A stretch of 64,000 bases of DNA from Stictocephala bisonia (taxonomy: Eukaryota; Arthropoda; Insecta; Hemiptera; Membracidae): contig JAQJVL010000113.1 of NCBI GenBank assembly GCA_035578905.1, positions 2,010,525-2,074,524 of the forward strand. Reading direction: 5' to 3'. The position numbers and the translations under genes were made by a program. Positions 47,601-57,649 of this stretch are shown piece after piece. Below the pieces are notes generated by a model, which saw only the letters and a program-made list of their open reading frames with translations, searched no databases and was not told the origin of the DNA. The number at the start of each line of letters is the position of its first letter. The first letter of the stretch is position 1.

Positions 47601-50600
47601 CAAAAGCACGGCTCTAAAATGGTTGAAAAGCTATGTAACAAATCGAACCCAAGTAGTGGAACTAAAACATGTTGTCAAGGGAATGGAAAACAAGTAAGAT
47701 CAAGTGCAAAACCAATAACACGAGGCGTCCCACAAGGCTCTGTGTTTGTCCAGTGCTTTTTATCCTGTATACATCGATCTGCCTCTGTACCTTCAGGAAT
47801 TCAATGACACGCTAATGTATGCAGATGATACCACTCTCCTTATAAGTAAGGACTCTGCCCACGAACTAGAAGTCTACTCCCATATAGCCTTTAACATGAC
47901 ATACCAATACTGCCAAGAAAATTACCTAGTAGCTAACACCAGCAAAAGCAAACAGCTAGTTTTTGAGAAAAAAGCCAATTAATAATAACCACGATGTGGA
48001 AAGAGGAGCTGAAGCAAATTTCTTAGGCATAACAATCGATGAAGGACTCACATGAAGACCCCATATAAACAACCTATGCAATAAACTTAACTCAGCTATC
48101 TACGTTGTTCGATGTATCAGACACATTAGTGATTACCAAAAACTATTTACTCGTGATTAAAAAACTTCTCACTCGTAGAATCTCACATCAGGTATGGCCT
48201 GATTACCTGGGGAGGCACATATCAAACAAACATGGAGCAAATCCTCCTTAACCAAAAACGAGCAATAAGGGCTATTTCTCAGCTAGGCCCCCGAGACAGT
48301 TGAAAGGAGTCTTTCACTCGACTTCACTCAAAATTATGACTGTTGTGAGGTCATTTCGTCAGCGTCGATTATTATATTACTACTAATTCTGTTTATTTTT
48401 CCCTTAACTAAACGCCTTTCGATTTTTTTTGCCGGATGCCTCAGGGAGGTAATTCCACAATTCGATAATCGAGACGGATTCACTATGAACGAATTGGACT
48501 CAGTAAATGCCTAGGTGAACAATTCACCCTCACAGGCCTCTCATCATCGTCCACCCTGAGCTACCTAAAGCTTTATTCCAGTCCGAGTTGTTTTACCCTG
48601 TTGCCTCCTTAAATCGGCGTTCAAACGCAAATGCTATAACGCTCAGTGCTATAACGCAGAGCTGAGCTACTTAAATTAACGAAGATTAAACAAAACAGTT
48701 TAGCCAACAGTGCTATAACGCAGAGCGGAGCTACAGTAAAACCTCCTTAATCCGGCATTCTATAGTCCGGAATTGTCTATAATCCGGCATCAACGGCAAT
48801 AGACACAAATTACAGAATTGCCTTCACAATGAACATTGTAAAGTGAGCAACTCGACAGATTATAAAAAATAGTTGTAAGAAGCAAGTAGATATTAGATCT
48901 TTTTCCAGCCATCTACCAGTACTGTTGCTAAAAACCACAAATACTATAGTACATTTATGTGCTGTATTTATACTGTATTTTAATTTATTTCATCATGTAC
49001 TGTACCTAAAAATGCATTTTAATATTTCTCCTGTACTTATATATTGATTTATATTGTTTAAATAACCTATGTTTAAATAATATATAAATACAGTAAAATT
49101 TTGTTGTGCAAATTATGTTATTTTTTATACACCTTCTGTATTTTTATAAATAACCTCCATAGTCCGGAATTTTCTTTAATCCGGAAAGAGTCAAGTCCCA
49201 AACGTGCCGGATTAAAGAGGTTCTACTGTATTTATTTAACGTGAGTTGACAAATGGAACGGTTTAAGCCCACAGTGCTACAACGCAGAGCGGAGCTATTT
49301 AATTTATACGAATTGACAACTAGAACGGTTTAACGCTATTGACAACTAGAACCCACAGTGCTATAATGCAGAGCAGAGCTTTTAAAAGTTAAATTTAGCC
49401 CACATTGCTAAATTTAACTTTTAGTTAGCACCCACCCCTAGTGCTAACGCAGAGCGCAGCTATTTAAAATTTAACATTAATTTAATCACATATTCCGAAC
49501 TAAAATGACTTGGCTACTCTAGCCTGAGATAATAACTACGCTATTAGATTAAACTATGATCTAAAATATTACAATAAATGTCAAATAAAACGAAAAAGGG
49601 AAAATAAAACTCTTTTGCCGAGCTTCGGCATTTAAAACGAAAGATTACTTTTACGAAGGGGGCTATAATCAAATCCACTCTTTAGCTTCTATGTCGTAGT
49701 CAAACAAGTCTTACCGTAGTAGTGTTGCGAATCGGTGCGTAACGTCGGCGTAGGCCCTTTCCTACTTGCAGTCTGTCACACTGACGAGAACATCAGAGGA
49801 CCGGTAAATTCATTTATTACACTCCCCCAACCCTCGGTTGATAAAGAAACTAGGTCAGTTGCAGTGGTCTGTTGACCTTGATCCACTTTCACCGTCGCTC
49901 TGACCTACTTACCGCGTAATAGTGTGGAGAGGAGGTGTTAGCTTGCCGGTGTCCCTATTAAAACCCAATATATGACACTTATTTAACCTGAATATAAAAA
50001 ACTGTTACCTTCCAAAATAAATGAGCCGTTACACTGTCTTCTGTTTATAAGAGGCAATAATGCATGCGGTGAGTGAATCAAGACCTACCAAGAAGGAGAG
50101 ATATACATGATCACAACACAAGACAAGCCTTCCAGATATCTCTCCCTCCTCATCGCCTAACAATGACAGAGAAAAAAACCAACATACAATGGCCGCAGGA
50201 TGTTCAGCTGTCTTCCAGAACACATTAGAAGCTACATCAGGAAAGCTTTAAGGAAAAACCTCACTCTATGGCTCCTGGAAAGGTCCTTCTACAGCCTACA
50301 AGAGTTTTACTCAAATATTTGACAACTTGTATTATCTATTCTTGCATATTTATAATATACACATATTCTTTTTTTACACCATGTTATTTTCTTGATGAAA
50401 TGTACAATAAAGAATTTTTTATTGATGGATTGAATTTTATAATTCATTATCAGTAAGACACTGATCTTCAAGATATGGGTGAAAGCTGAACTTTAAAGTA
50501 ATATCAGTTCATTTTATACACATAGCAGAAAGAGCAACACAAATTTGGCGGCAAATGGTGATAGGCTAATTTAAAAATAACCGTCTAACCCAGGAAAATC

Positions 50601-53600
50601 CTGAGGCGTAGTGAGCAGGATGATTCTGAAAGCAGAAAGGATATAGGGGTGGATGGAAAACTAAATAGACAAGAGGGAGTTAACTGAGTGAGAGCATAGA
50701 AAAAGCTGATTGAGTTGAGTGGTTGGATAGAGAAACATATTGCTCAACTCCAAGGCATCGCTTCTTACACTCAATTAATTAGGTTACTCACATTGCCGAG
50801 TGCCACCATTGTCTCTTGATGAGTCGGTTCTTTTTTCAGCTAACCACTCATGACTCAATTTGACTCCCGACTGAACCGCTCAAAAGTAACGACTCACTCA
50901 CTCTTTGCTAATAGCATATTTAGTGCAAGGATTAGGATTTCCCACCTGTTGTAGATCTTTTACAAAAATCATAAAATTTTTTATAATTTTCCAATATACT
51001 TGCCTTGAATTGTAGAGCAAGAGTTAATAAATACAAAAACATGTTTTTGGACCATATTGTAGTACACACATTGCAACTCTCTCCTAAAAAGATAGTTATT
51101 TTAAAATTAAAGATAGTAAATGACTTACTAAATATTTTCTTTTCAGGAATATTTGTTAATTCTAGGTCTTCATCATCATCTTCATCATCTACTTTTTTTC
51201 TACCTGAAACAACAAAACATTATATAAACAGTTATAGCACACAACATTCAAATAAAAAAATAAATAACTATATCAAATAGTTTAAGTTCCAACCCTAAAT
51301 TAATTTTCCAGACTCCTAAATCATTTAGCAAAATTAATGGAGGTAGACATAAACACAAAGTAAATGGTGTTTAGAGGAGAGAGAATACTTACTTCTCTCA
51401 TCACAGTTCCCCTAAAGCAGCAGCAGGTTGCAAGGTACAGTCACATATAAAACATATTAAATCAATGATAGTAAAATATTTTATATATGTTACAAATTTA
51501 ATTATGTTGGTGAAGCTGGCAATTACTCTACCATTTAAACCATTAAGAATACTAAAATACAACTCAATTGTTTTAACAACACAATGAAGATCCAATGTAA
51601 ACACTGTGGCAAGTGGGATTATTGTTGTAATGCAGATCTATGCTTCTAGCAGTGTTCTAAGAGTATATGACAGTGCATGGTGGGGGACAAAATATGTCAC
51701 GCATACCCTGTTCACAGGCCATTAACCATGAGTTGGATACTAACACTTTTTTTCTAAAAATCTGTTGAGAACTTTAAGTCTTTTCAGTGTACTTTGTTTC
51801 TGATTAAACAAATGTGGACCAAGATAAACAAAAGACCGCCTAAAAGAATTTTGTTCACTTTAGGTTTTTGAATAGTTCCTCTTTCAACACTTCTTGTGAC
51901 TTGGGTACGTTGCCTCTGCAGTAAATCTCGATTTCCGCTTCTAATAAAGAATAAACATAACCCTTTATAAATAAATAAATGCTGCACTGGAAGAATATTT
52001 AACTGTTGGTGAAACGAGAAGGAAGACTCTCGCTTTCCCTGTTTCAAAATAATGAGAATGAAAGTATTCTGAATTACTCTAATGTTTTTTATTATAGTTT
52101 TTGGAGCTGAACCCCAGTATGTGATTACATACTGAAGCCTCGAATGAACTAAGGCATAGTAAGATGTTTGTAACAGATTTTGATCCCAAAAATTGCACAA
52201 AAAATAAAATTTTCTCACACTGCTTCTAATTTGACGTGTTTCCTTGAAACCTTTGAATTTAATGTAAGATATGTCTCAAAACACTAGTATGGTTGCATGA
52301 CATTAGAAGTCAGTTTTGTTTGGTAGAAATACAAAATACTGTATGGGTTACAATGGTAGCCCACTCGAGTATTGGTGTTCCGGGAAGCCACGCGAGTACT
52401 GCAGGACTGAGTATAGAACCCATCGTCTACAATCTCCACAACACTTTGTCCCAAAGTAACTGGGTTACAGCACTGTGCCACTAGTGCCCAAATACAAGCT
52501 CAGTGCAATGCAGTTTGATTGGCCGAAACGCAATAAATCCTAATTCTAAAAGTTAAGTAATAGACCATTCTGCAATTATAGTGACGACCAGAGGCGTATT
52601 TGAAGATTTGCCGCCCCTGGGCTAGACAAAATTTGCCACCCCCCCCCCCCCCACCCAGTGGCGTATTTCACATTTTGCCGCCTAGGGGATATAGCGGCTA
52701 TCTGCCCCCCCCCCCCCCACCGCCCTTTGTTTGTATCATAGCTAATGTTGTACTAAAAACTTAGTAGGTAGTAGGTATCAACATAAGCTGGACACTATAA
52801 GTTAAAACCAATTTATTTTAATCGTGTTATTAACTGAAATGTTAGTGGTGTATTTTAGTTTACAAATGTTGTACTATGACTAATTTAGTAGAATTGTTGA
52901 AAGAAATAAGAACAATTTACAATAATAAATCAAGTAATATATGAGTTGTAAGTATGCAAGCTAAGCTGGAAAGTAAAATTTAGAATTTTTAAAGTAAAAA
53001 ATAGAACACAACTTTATATTATTTACACGTCTATGGCGATTAAATCAACTTTCTTCTTGCTTTAGATATGTATGATTTGTTATACGCAGCCTAATAAGTT
53101 AAACAAAAAGTCACTTAACACAAGTCAAACGTAAGTGAATAATTATATCATATTTAGGTTCAAAGGTTTAGAGCTGGACGTATATTGCGAGGGTTGCAAT
53201 ATGATAATAAGTTCACCCATGTGTAGGCCGCTTAACTGTAAAAAATGTTAGTTTACCCACCTGTAATATCTCAGAATATAATATAGATGACTGGCGAAAT
53301 CGGTTAGTAGTTTAAAGTGTAGTAATGTTCACAGTTCCATTCAACTCCAGACTCCCCATACTTCCTTGTACAGTCACACTGTGCACTAAACCACAACCAA
53401 ATACAGTACGGTACCATACACTATAATCTGCGTTTAAAGGGCGTGGCGCATCACACAGCGAATTCGCGAAGAGTCGCCTCGAGTCCAGTCAGACTCGAGG
53501 CCGTTTCAGGGTGGGGGTGGGGTAGGGGCGTGAGTTGGCGGCGAACATCAGACATACATACGTCTTCCTCTACACCTCTTCCCCGGACCCGCCTATCAAC

Positions 53601-54250
53601 AAAAGTACACAACTTCTGCCGCTCTCGCTCTATACATACATTCGTAACACAGTTAGATGACAGCCGTAACTTGATAATATTTTGTAAAGAACAGTACTTT
53701 GTACTTGACATTGACGCCCTTAATTTTAAAATATTCTCAAAATACCATTACATGCCTGGTAACTTTCAACTCCTTTGCCGCCCCCTAAATTCTGCCGCCC
53801 TGGGCTACAGCCCCTATAGTCCCTCCCTAAATACGCCACTGGTGACGACTCCCAATTCAAGGAGTGTGGCAAAGAAAGAAGAGGTAAAAGGTAGACCTAA
53901 TCTGCATGCTCGACCATGAATTCAATGTACTGTAAAATTTACTTAACATGCCAAATTTATCTTCTAACATGTAGATCAGGCACATGCCATCAATGTGTAG
54001 CTTTAGGGTTAACTTGTTGTAACATAGAACATTCATATTGCCTACCTTGGTTCAAGTTGTCTATGTCGAGTAATTCAAATAAATTTGAAATGTACTTAAA
54101 TTCATTCACAATCCTTTTAGACAGTTGATTTTTTCCAGTAGTATTTTTTTCTGTCGATTTATTTTCTTGTTCAAGGTCTCCATTATGTTTAGAATAATCA
54201 GAATTCAGATTACGAACAAGGGATATTTTAGATTCTCTTTTACGACCCAT
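35633..54250 (-). CDS. Surf6: SURF6-family nucleolar protein (four exons, 409 aa)
   Basis: Exons in order of translation: 54250-54046, 51203-51129, 42383-42291, 36489-35633. Every junction is AG/GT and every intron is in phase 1, giving 1230 nt with the TAG at 35635-35633. The protein is highly basic. The N-terminus (MGRKRESKISLVRNLN) and a DDEDDDEDLE acidic patch precede a Lys-rich middle. The SURF6 domain occupies about residues 250-405: NKDNKMVFSKVSF, the EKQKWSIALKRASGEKVKDD block, then a long Lys/Arg/Glu helix ending KKGRFVQV. SURF6 proteins are nucleolar, bind nucleic acid and act in 60S ribosome assembly (yeast Rrp14). At 409 aa it is slightly longer than the human protein (361 aa). 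Introns are 2842, 8745 and 5801 bp and hold most of the transposons in this half. Exons 2 and 3 are 75 and 93 nt, both multiples of three, so skipping either keeps frame. Confidence 0.93.
38205..38560 (+). pseudogene. Penelope-like element reverse transcriptase C-terminus
   Basis: Decayed frames read EIHYLDLTIINIGNKHSFNI, FRKSIESNLIPYNSKHSWKY, KLSSFR, MLNIPLKKSDYEEEK and TTIKYLA in order. This is the thumb-side segment typical of Penelope-like reverse transcriptases (FLDLTI..YRKPT...S.HP..HK...R). The GIY-YIG endonuclease is not seen. A hammerhead-like 3' motif follows at 38605. It lies in SURF6 intron 3. Confidence 0.75.
38605..38700 (+). ncRNA. Hammerhead-like motif, 3' end of Penelope element
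   Basis: CTGAAGA at 38614-38620 fits the hammerhead CUGANGA box; a short weak stem (TGGC/GCTG) leads to GAAA at 38634-38637, with GGTC shortly after. Stem II has two wobble pairs and stem I is poor, so activity is doubtful. It follows the Penelope reverse transcriptase fragment in the right order and orientation. Confidence 0.5.
39425..39670 (+). pseudogene. hAT transposase C-terminal (dimerisation) fragment
   Basis: The frame reads VLEFALSLPSTSASVE, a stop in place of one residue, VFSLIKNVWTPNRNRLSVER, LEAILSIKVYSDMSC. This is the hAT C-terminal dimerisation motif (SVER.FS..........R..L). The catalytic domain is not seen and no terminal repeats were linked to it. It lies in SURF6 intron 3. 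Confidence 0.75.
40769..40815 (+). ncRNA. Well-formed hammerhead ribozyme-like motif
   Basis: ACAC stem I strand, CTGAAGA (CUGANGA box, 40773-40779), a 7-bp stem II CGGCAGG/CCTGTCG with an 11-nt loop, GAAA at 40804-40807, GTT at the expected cleavage position, and GTGT closing stem I. All conserved core elements are present in the layout described for ribozymes of Penelope-like element terminal repeats. No reverse transcriptase was found adjacent, so it may be a solo terminal repeat in SURF6 intron 3. Confidence 0.6.
41590..41633. repeat. 44-bp direct repeat, left copy
   Basis: GATTGGATTAACAAACTTGT and the following 24 bases recur at 42087-42130 with one difference. The two copies bracket the minisatellite plus the 113-bp inverted-repeat arm, as a long target duplication would. 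Confidence 0.85.
41670..41963 (-). repeat. 36-bp minisatellite, locus 2
   Basis: About eight well-conserved copies of GGTATTGACCCACCCGCCCA plus CCCATACACGTACAGA, with two copies lacking a few bases. On the minus strand this matches the diverged array at 27050-27565. The 36-bp period creates open frames of a 12-residue repeat (MGGRVGQYLCTC), which I do not regard as genes. It lies in SURF6 intron 3, about 330 bp downstream of exon 3. Confidence 0.92.
41964..42076 (-). repeat. 113-bp inverted repeat, arm 1 (SURF6 intron 3)
   Basis: This is the exact reverse complement, as far as I can read, of 45286-45398. It lies between the minisatellite and SURF6 exon 3 (42291-42383). On the minus strand it starts AACTCCAACAAAACAACAGT and resembles the end of the tandem leader of the LINE at 45112-48355, so it is probably a fragment of that family. 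Confidence 0.92.
42087..42130. repeat. 44-bp direct repeat, right copy
   Basis: The partner of 41590-41633, with one mismatch in 44 bp. Confidence 0.85.
43305..43316. repeat. Poly(G) run
   Basis: Twelve consecutive G in AT-rich SURF6 intron 2. Confidence 0.9.
44445..45018. mobile_element. Tigger/pogo-like MITE, copy B
   Basis: Flanked by TA. Left end CAGTATAGCCTCATTATCCG and complement of the right end CAGTAGAACCTCACTTAACT form the terminal inverted repeat. The 574-bp interior is non-coding. It lies in SURF6 intron 2, just before the tandem leader of the LINE. Confidence 0.75.
45112..45325 (+). repeat. Tandem repeat upstream of LINE family X
   Basis: About five copies of a unit containing ACTCCAACAAAAAACAGT followed by CTATAACTACTGGGAGAG and CCTGTCAA, with small length changes. 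The last copy runs straight into the 113-bp inverted-repeat arm and then the LINE frame, so the array may be the 5' UTR of the element. Confidence 0.8.
45286..45398 (+). repeat. 113-bp inverted repeat, arm 2 (SURF6 intron 2)
   Basis: The exact inverted copy of 41964-42076, about 3.2 kb away, on the other side of SURF6 exon 3. Identity stops at GATAAGGT; beyond that this copy continues into the LINE. Confidence 0.92.
45399..48355 (+). pseudogene. LINE family X, near full-length decayed ORF2
   Basis: The endonuclease region starts around 45628 (HQNIDRLAHKIEQLNDVMN, PDIIILTENLDKEC, KGGVAIYS, MEDINIDCL where GDFN is expected). Reverse transcriptase motifs follow: ISLVPTFSKIIEKVLLSRLL, KQHGFLKGRTATTAIIKLVE, LLDLSKAFNCLDLGLI, GVPQGSV and YADDTTLLIS. 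A C-terminal GITIDEGLTW-like block and EILLNQKRAIRAISQLGPRD end at about 48350. Frameshifts and stops occur throughout, so it is inactive. It shares blocks with 27566-28925. Its 3' end is missing; a different repeat starts at about 48360. It lies inside SURF6 intron 2 on the opposite strand. Confidence 0.82.
48628..49470. repeat. Degenerate tandem repeat split by a MITE
   Basis: At least five copies of a unit containing GTGCTATAACGCAGAGCGGA plus GCTA and a weaker AACTAGAACGGTTTA segment, spaced about 70-90 bp. Copies lie on both sides of the Tigger-like MITE at 48734-49228, which inserted into the array. Confidence 0.7.
48734..49228. mobile_element. Tigger/pogo-like MITE, copy C
   Basis: TA flanks. 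Left end CAGTAAAACCTCCTTAATCC and complement of the right end CAGTAGAACCTCTTTAATCC give a clear terminal inverted repeat of about 24 bp. A second, inner CCGGAATT pair also occurs. The 495-bp interior is non-coding. Confidence 0.8.
49471..51128. other. SURF6 intron 2 sequence without a recognised element
   Basis: No exon or named repeat is recognised. A short piece near 50455-50485 (GATCTTCAAGATATGGGTGA) resembles the tail side of the SINE body found at 54818. A stretch rich in GACTCA/GAGT words at 50690-50900 has no assigned function. Confidence 0.4.
51340..51750. repeat. Dispersed 410-bp repeat, copy 1
   Basis: Aligns from end to end with 60955-61365, sharing CACAGTTCCCCT, CTGCAAGGTACAGT-like and AAAACATATTAAA segments, TCCAATGTAAACACTGTGGC, AAGTGGGAT and CTTCTAGCAGTG. 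There is no open frame or terminal repeat. It may be part of an uncharacterised retroelement. It spans SURF6 intron 1 DNA. Confidence 0.65.
51784..52218 (-). pseudogene. Jockey-type LINE C-terminal fragment
   Basis: A 144-residue open frame on the minus strand reads LLQTSYYALVHSRLQYVITY, WGSAPKTIIKNIRVIQNTF, then LFIYKGLCLFF. This is the post-RT segment of jockey-like ORF2 (YYALVHSRL.YGI..WG.......I...QK). No catalytic RT motif remains. It is truncated at both ends and lies in SURF6 intron 1. Confidence 0.7.
52330..52488 (-). mobile_element. tRNA-like SINE, second family, copy 1
   Basis: On the minus strand the head GGCACTAGTGGCACAGTGCT leads to GGGACAAAGTGTTGTGGAG and a B-box-like GGTTCTATACTC. 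It is strongly similar to 60757-60897. An A-box-like segment lies in the head. It lies in SURF6 intron 1. Confidence 0.6.
52589..53841. mobile_element. Non-autonomous hAT element, 1253 bp
   Basis: Flanked by the 8-bp duplication GTGACGAC at 52581-52588 and 53842-53849. It begins CAGAGGCGTATTT and ends with the complement of CAGTGGCGTATTT, typical hAT termini. A second 5' terminus CAGTGGCGTATTT with TTTTGCCGCC lies inside at 52656. Two poly(C) runs (52637-52652 and 52705-52719) flank it. The interior has a GC-rich island at 53430-53640 and a 158-residue open frame without recognisable domains that overruns the element end; no transposase is seen. Confidence 0.85.
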
Positions 54251-54793
54251 TGCGTATTTCAGTAAAATGCTATGCTCTAATAAAAATGTCAGACTGCTGA
54301 CCTTTTAGCATAAAAAAATCTATCATATGAAACCATAAATTAAATAAATATTTCACATTATGATAACAACTTATGTCACTGAAATATGACCTCCATAAAA
54401 CTATGAAGCACTTGTCTCGTTATTCAAAAATAATACAAAAAATTTATCTGAAAACAGACGTTCCACTTTCTAGGTTATATTTTGATGAATTACGACGAAC
54501 ACAGGGTGTTTAGGTTATGTTTTAGATTGTTTAGATCTATAGCAGCTGGTTTCTAATAATTGATTAAAAAATATTTTTTCAACAATGTAGCCAACGACAG
54601 TTTTCTAAATTGCAGTAGAATACCCTTAATTATTGCCCTCGAAATGTGTAATTAGGTACAATCGAGGATGTTAATTAAGGATGTTATAATTAAAAATCAC
54701 CATGATGGTCCTCAATACCTTAGTTATATACATGGTACACTAGGGTTGAATTTATCTGGTATGTGGTTATTCGAAGTACATATATCAGAGACA

Positions 54794-55080
54794 CTTTTAT
54801 TTTATTTATTTATTCATAAGACGCCGATCGTCAAGATATGGGCGAATATGCATTTCGAATGAGTGTGATGAGGTAGATGAGCGAATATAATCATTGTTAC
54901 AAACTAAGGCCGACTATTCCTCAGAAAGTGTCATTAATTAATAGCCCAATGACAAATGAACAGCCGGTGGTTATCAGCTGATCCTTCTCAAAATGTGTTA
55001 TGACTCTGATTGGAATCGAACTGAGAACCTTTAGCACATGAATTTGGGATTGAACCAACTACGCTACCGACCAATAATTA
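54794..55080 (-). mobile_element. Full-length tRNA-derived SINE
   Basis: On the minus strand the head reads TTGGTCGGTAGCGTAGTTGG (A box) and GTTCGATTCC (B box). The body follows (TTATCAGCTGATAACC, GGCTATTAATTAATGACA, GGAATAGTCGGCC, TTGACGATCGGCGTCTTATG), then an AATAAATAAATAAAAT tail. The body is shared with the copies at 14574, 24640 and 60461. It lies upstream of SURF6. Confidence 0.8.
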
Positions 55081-55234
55081 ATAAACCAAATCTTAATAGG
55101 CAATAGACAAAAGTCCGTAATTCACATAATAATTGAAGAAGAGTGTTTTCGTCACTAAACTAAATAAATTTTAAAAGTTAAATATAAGATAATAAGACTA
55201 AACCTTGTCATGCCTAGTCACTGGGTAACATCAC

Positions 55235-56125
55235 TTGTGAGGTCTATCCTCAGTCCCGTATTGTATCTGCTTTACATTAATGACTTGTCTTCTTGCCTTG
55301 GGTTTGGGGATGGGACGGGTTGCGTCTTTGCCTACGACACGTCCCTGACCGTGTCCGGTTCCCCAAGGGAAGATCTTGAAATAAGATAGGTTGTTCAATC
55401 GAACAGCCTGCTGCAGTGGTTTGATGTAAACTTGCTCATATCAACACTATTTGTAGGAGAGTGAGTTCATCAGTATTTCTTTTAAGACAGTTCTCCAGAA
55501 TCGCAAAAGTCAATGTTTTGATGACTGCTAACTATGCCTCACTCTACCTTCACTTGGTGATGAAGTGCCGAGATGGGAATGCGAAAACAAAAGAACGTTA
55601 TTCTTATCCCGTCTTAAAAAAAGGGCCATTCGAGTTATTCATGACTTGGATAGTCGACAGTCTTGTAGAAACTTATTTCGTTCTTAAAAAATCTTTAAAT
55701 TCCCCTCCATATATATCAGAAACACTAACCTTTGTTAAAAATAATTTTCATCTTTTTAATAGTTAAAGAACTCATTTCCATTCACTACGAGATAATATCA
55801 ATGTTAACATTCCAGCCCATTCAACAACATTCTTTCAAAGGCAGTGTTTGTATAGTGCAGTGAAACTTTACAACTTCCTCCCTTCAAATCTAAAGTTAGA
55901 ATCAACCCTGCAGCTTTTAAAAAACAGCTCAAAAGTATTCTTGTAGAAAAATGTTACTACAGTGTCCGGGATTCGACTGTTGAGTTTGGTGTTTAGAAAT
56001 AATTTGTTTTTGTTGTTTATTGTAAATTTTTAAAATATGAAACCTAGAATTAAGACTTGGCTAGTACAATGTATTTTGTCAGTTTGGCTAAATAAATGAG
56101 TTATTGAGTAAAATAAAAAAAATTA
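55235..56125 (+). pseudogene. Jockey-type LINE 3' half, decayed
   Basis: The frame LSPVLYLLYINDLSSCLGFG followed by FAYDTSLTVSGSPREDLE is the RT palm with ADD changed to AYD. After a stop, LKKRAIRVIHDLDSRQSCRN and a C-terminal segment follow in shifted frames. The 3' end is A-rich (to about 56125). It is inactive. Confidence 0.7.
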
Positions 56126-56239
56126 ACATTTTAAGTAAATCAAAATAGTACAACACAAATTTAAAAAATATCTTACAAAGATAAAATTATACAAAAACAT
56201 GAAGTGGTTATTAAGATTTGAAAGGGGTTAAAAGAGTAC

Positions 56240-56745
56240 AACAATTAGAGACTATGTTGCATGATGATAAAAAGTGTACAGATTCGTAAAAATGTAGATT
56301 GATACAATTCTTGATGTATCTTGATATAAATTCTTGTATCTTGAGTGAAGCGTTCAAAATCTTCTAAGCTGTAGAATGGGCAGTCTAGCATCCGTTTTTT
56401 GATATTCTGATTTAGCTTCTTACTCGAGGTATTTTTCTTTATAACTTCGAGAAGACAGTTCCAGAATTTTGCAGCAGAATATGATGATGTGTAGTTGAAC
56501 GCATTTCTTATGTGGTAACTATGGACATCTACACCTCGCTAGGTACATACAAGCTAGAAGAGTAACCTCCGGGATGTATAGACACACTACAGTTAAGATG
56601 TTGAGGTTTTTTAATGAATTCCTGCAGGATTCTCGAGGGCCCAGGTTAGCTTGGATCCTTATAGCCTTCTTCTGTATTAACTCGGTGCAGGTTTTCACTA
56701 GAGGTGCTTTCCCAAATAGGTAGACAGTACCTTATGTTGATTCAG
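56240..56745 (-). pseudogene. Jockey-type LINE 3' fragment, minus strand
   Basis: On the minus strand the frame CTELIQKKAIRIQANLGPRE continues SCRNSLKNLNILTVVCLYIP and EVTLLA. It is the same C-terminal block as in the other jockey-like copies but more similar to the element at 55235 than to family X. It lies tail to tail with that copy. Confidence 0.7.
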
Positions 56746-57649
56746 TGGTGTAGGTTTATTTTAAAACAGAAAATGAATCAATTAAAATAATTTAAGTACT
56801 GTCTCATTATAAGACTATAAAATGTTTATCGTGATTGTAAGAAAAATACTGCAAGACAACTATAATGGGCGAAGTGGATGTCTGTCACTCTGCGTGTGTC
56901 ATACCACTAGCAAGAAGACTGTATTGATGTGGCTGTCGGCCATAGTCCAATGAGATTTCCCGTGTATGCACCTGCGCACTGGCTGACAACATACGCCCCT
57001 TTCAACGTTACACAAATATGGACATTCCCTCCCTCCCTCATTTGATATCCGCCCTCTAGTCAGTCACGCCTGTCAAGACTGTATATTACAGTATAGTTGG
57101 TGTGCGTCTTTGCCATTTCGTAATTTGTTATATGTTCATAAGTGTTACGTATTCTATCATTCATAAGTGTTACATGTTTGCTCGTTTGTAAGCGTGTTAA
57201 TATTTGTACCTTTATAGTTGGTGTGTGTATGTTGTATAGTGTAGTTGTTTTACTACTGTCAATTGAGAATTTAACGGAAAGGAAGAAAGACTGGTGTAGT
57301 TAATATATATAATAGACTATTGGGCGACTGTTGGGTATTGTTGATAAAGTTTTGATAAATGCGATACCTTTCAAAATATCAGTAATGAGTTACGAGTAGG
57401 TTTATCTACAGTCTCTATAATTGGAGGTCCAAATAGAAACCAAACTCATAACTTTCGTTTCTAAATGGTATTGAAAGATAATTTAGGAAAATAGTGCAGT
57501 TTCAAACATCGTAGACATCTATTTATGTGTATGTTTGGTTTATGCAAGAAACCAGCCTTGGCATTCGTCATTAGGGTTCATATTTAAGGAAAAAGCTATT
57601 GGAATGAATAAAAAAACAATTGGTGGTGATCCTTAATTTCAGATAAATG

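Noticed and set aside
53443..53919. 158-residue open frame in the GC-rich part of the hAT element
   Set aside because: It runs past the end of the element into flanking DNA, shows no domain, and is explained by local GC richness lowering stop frequency.
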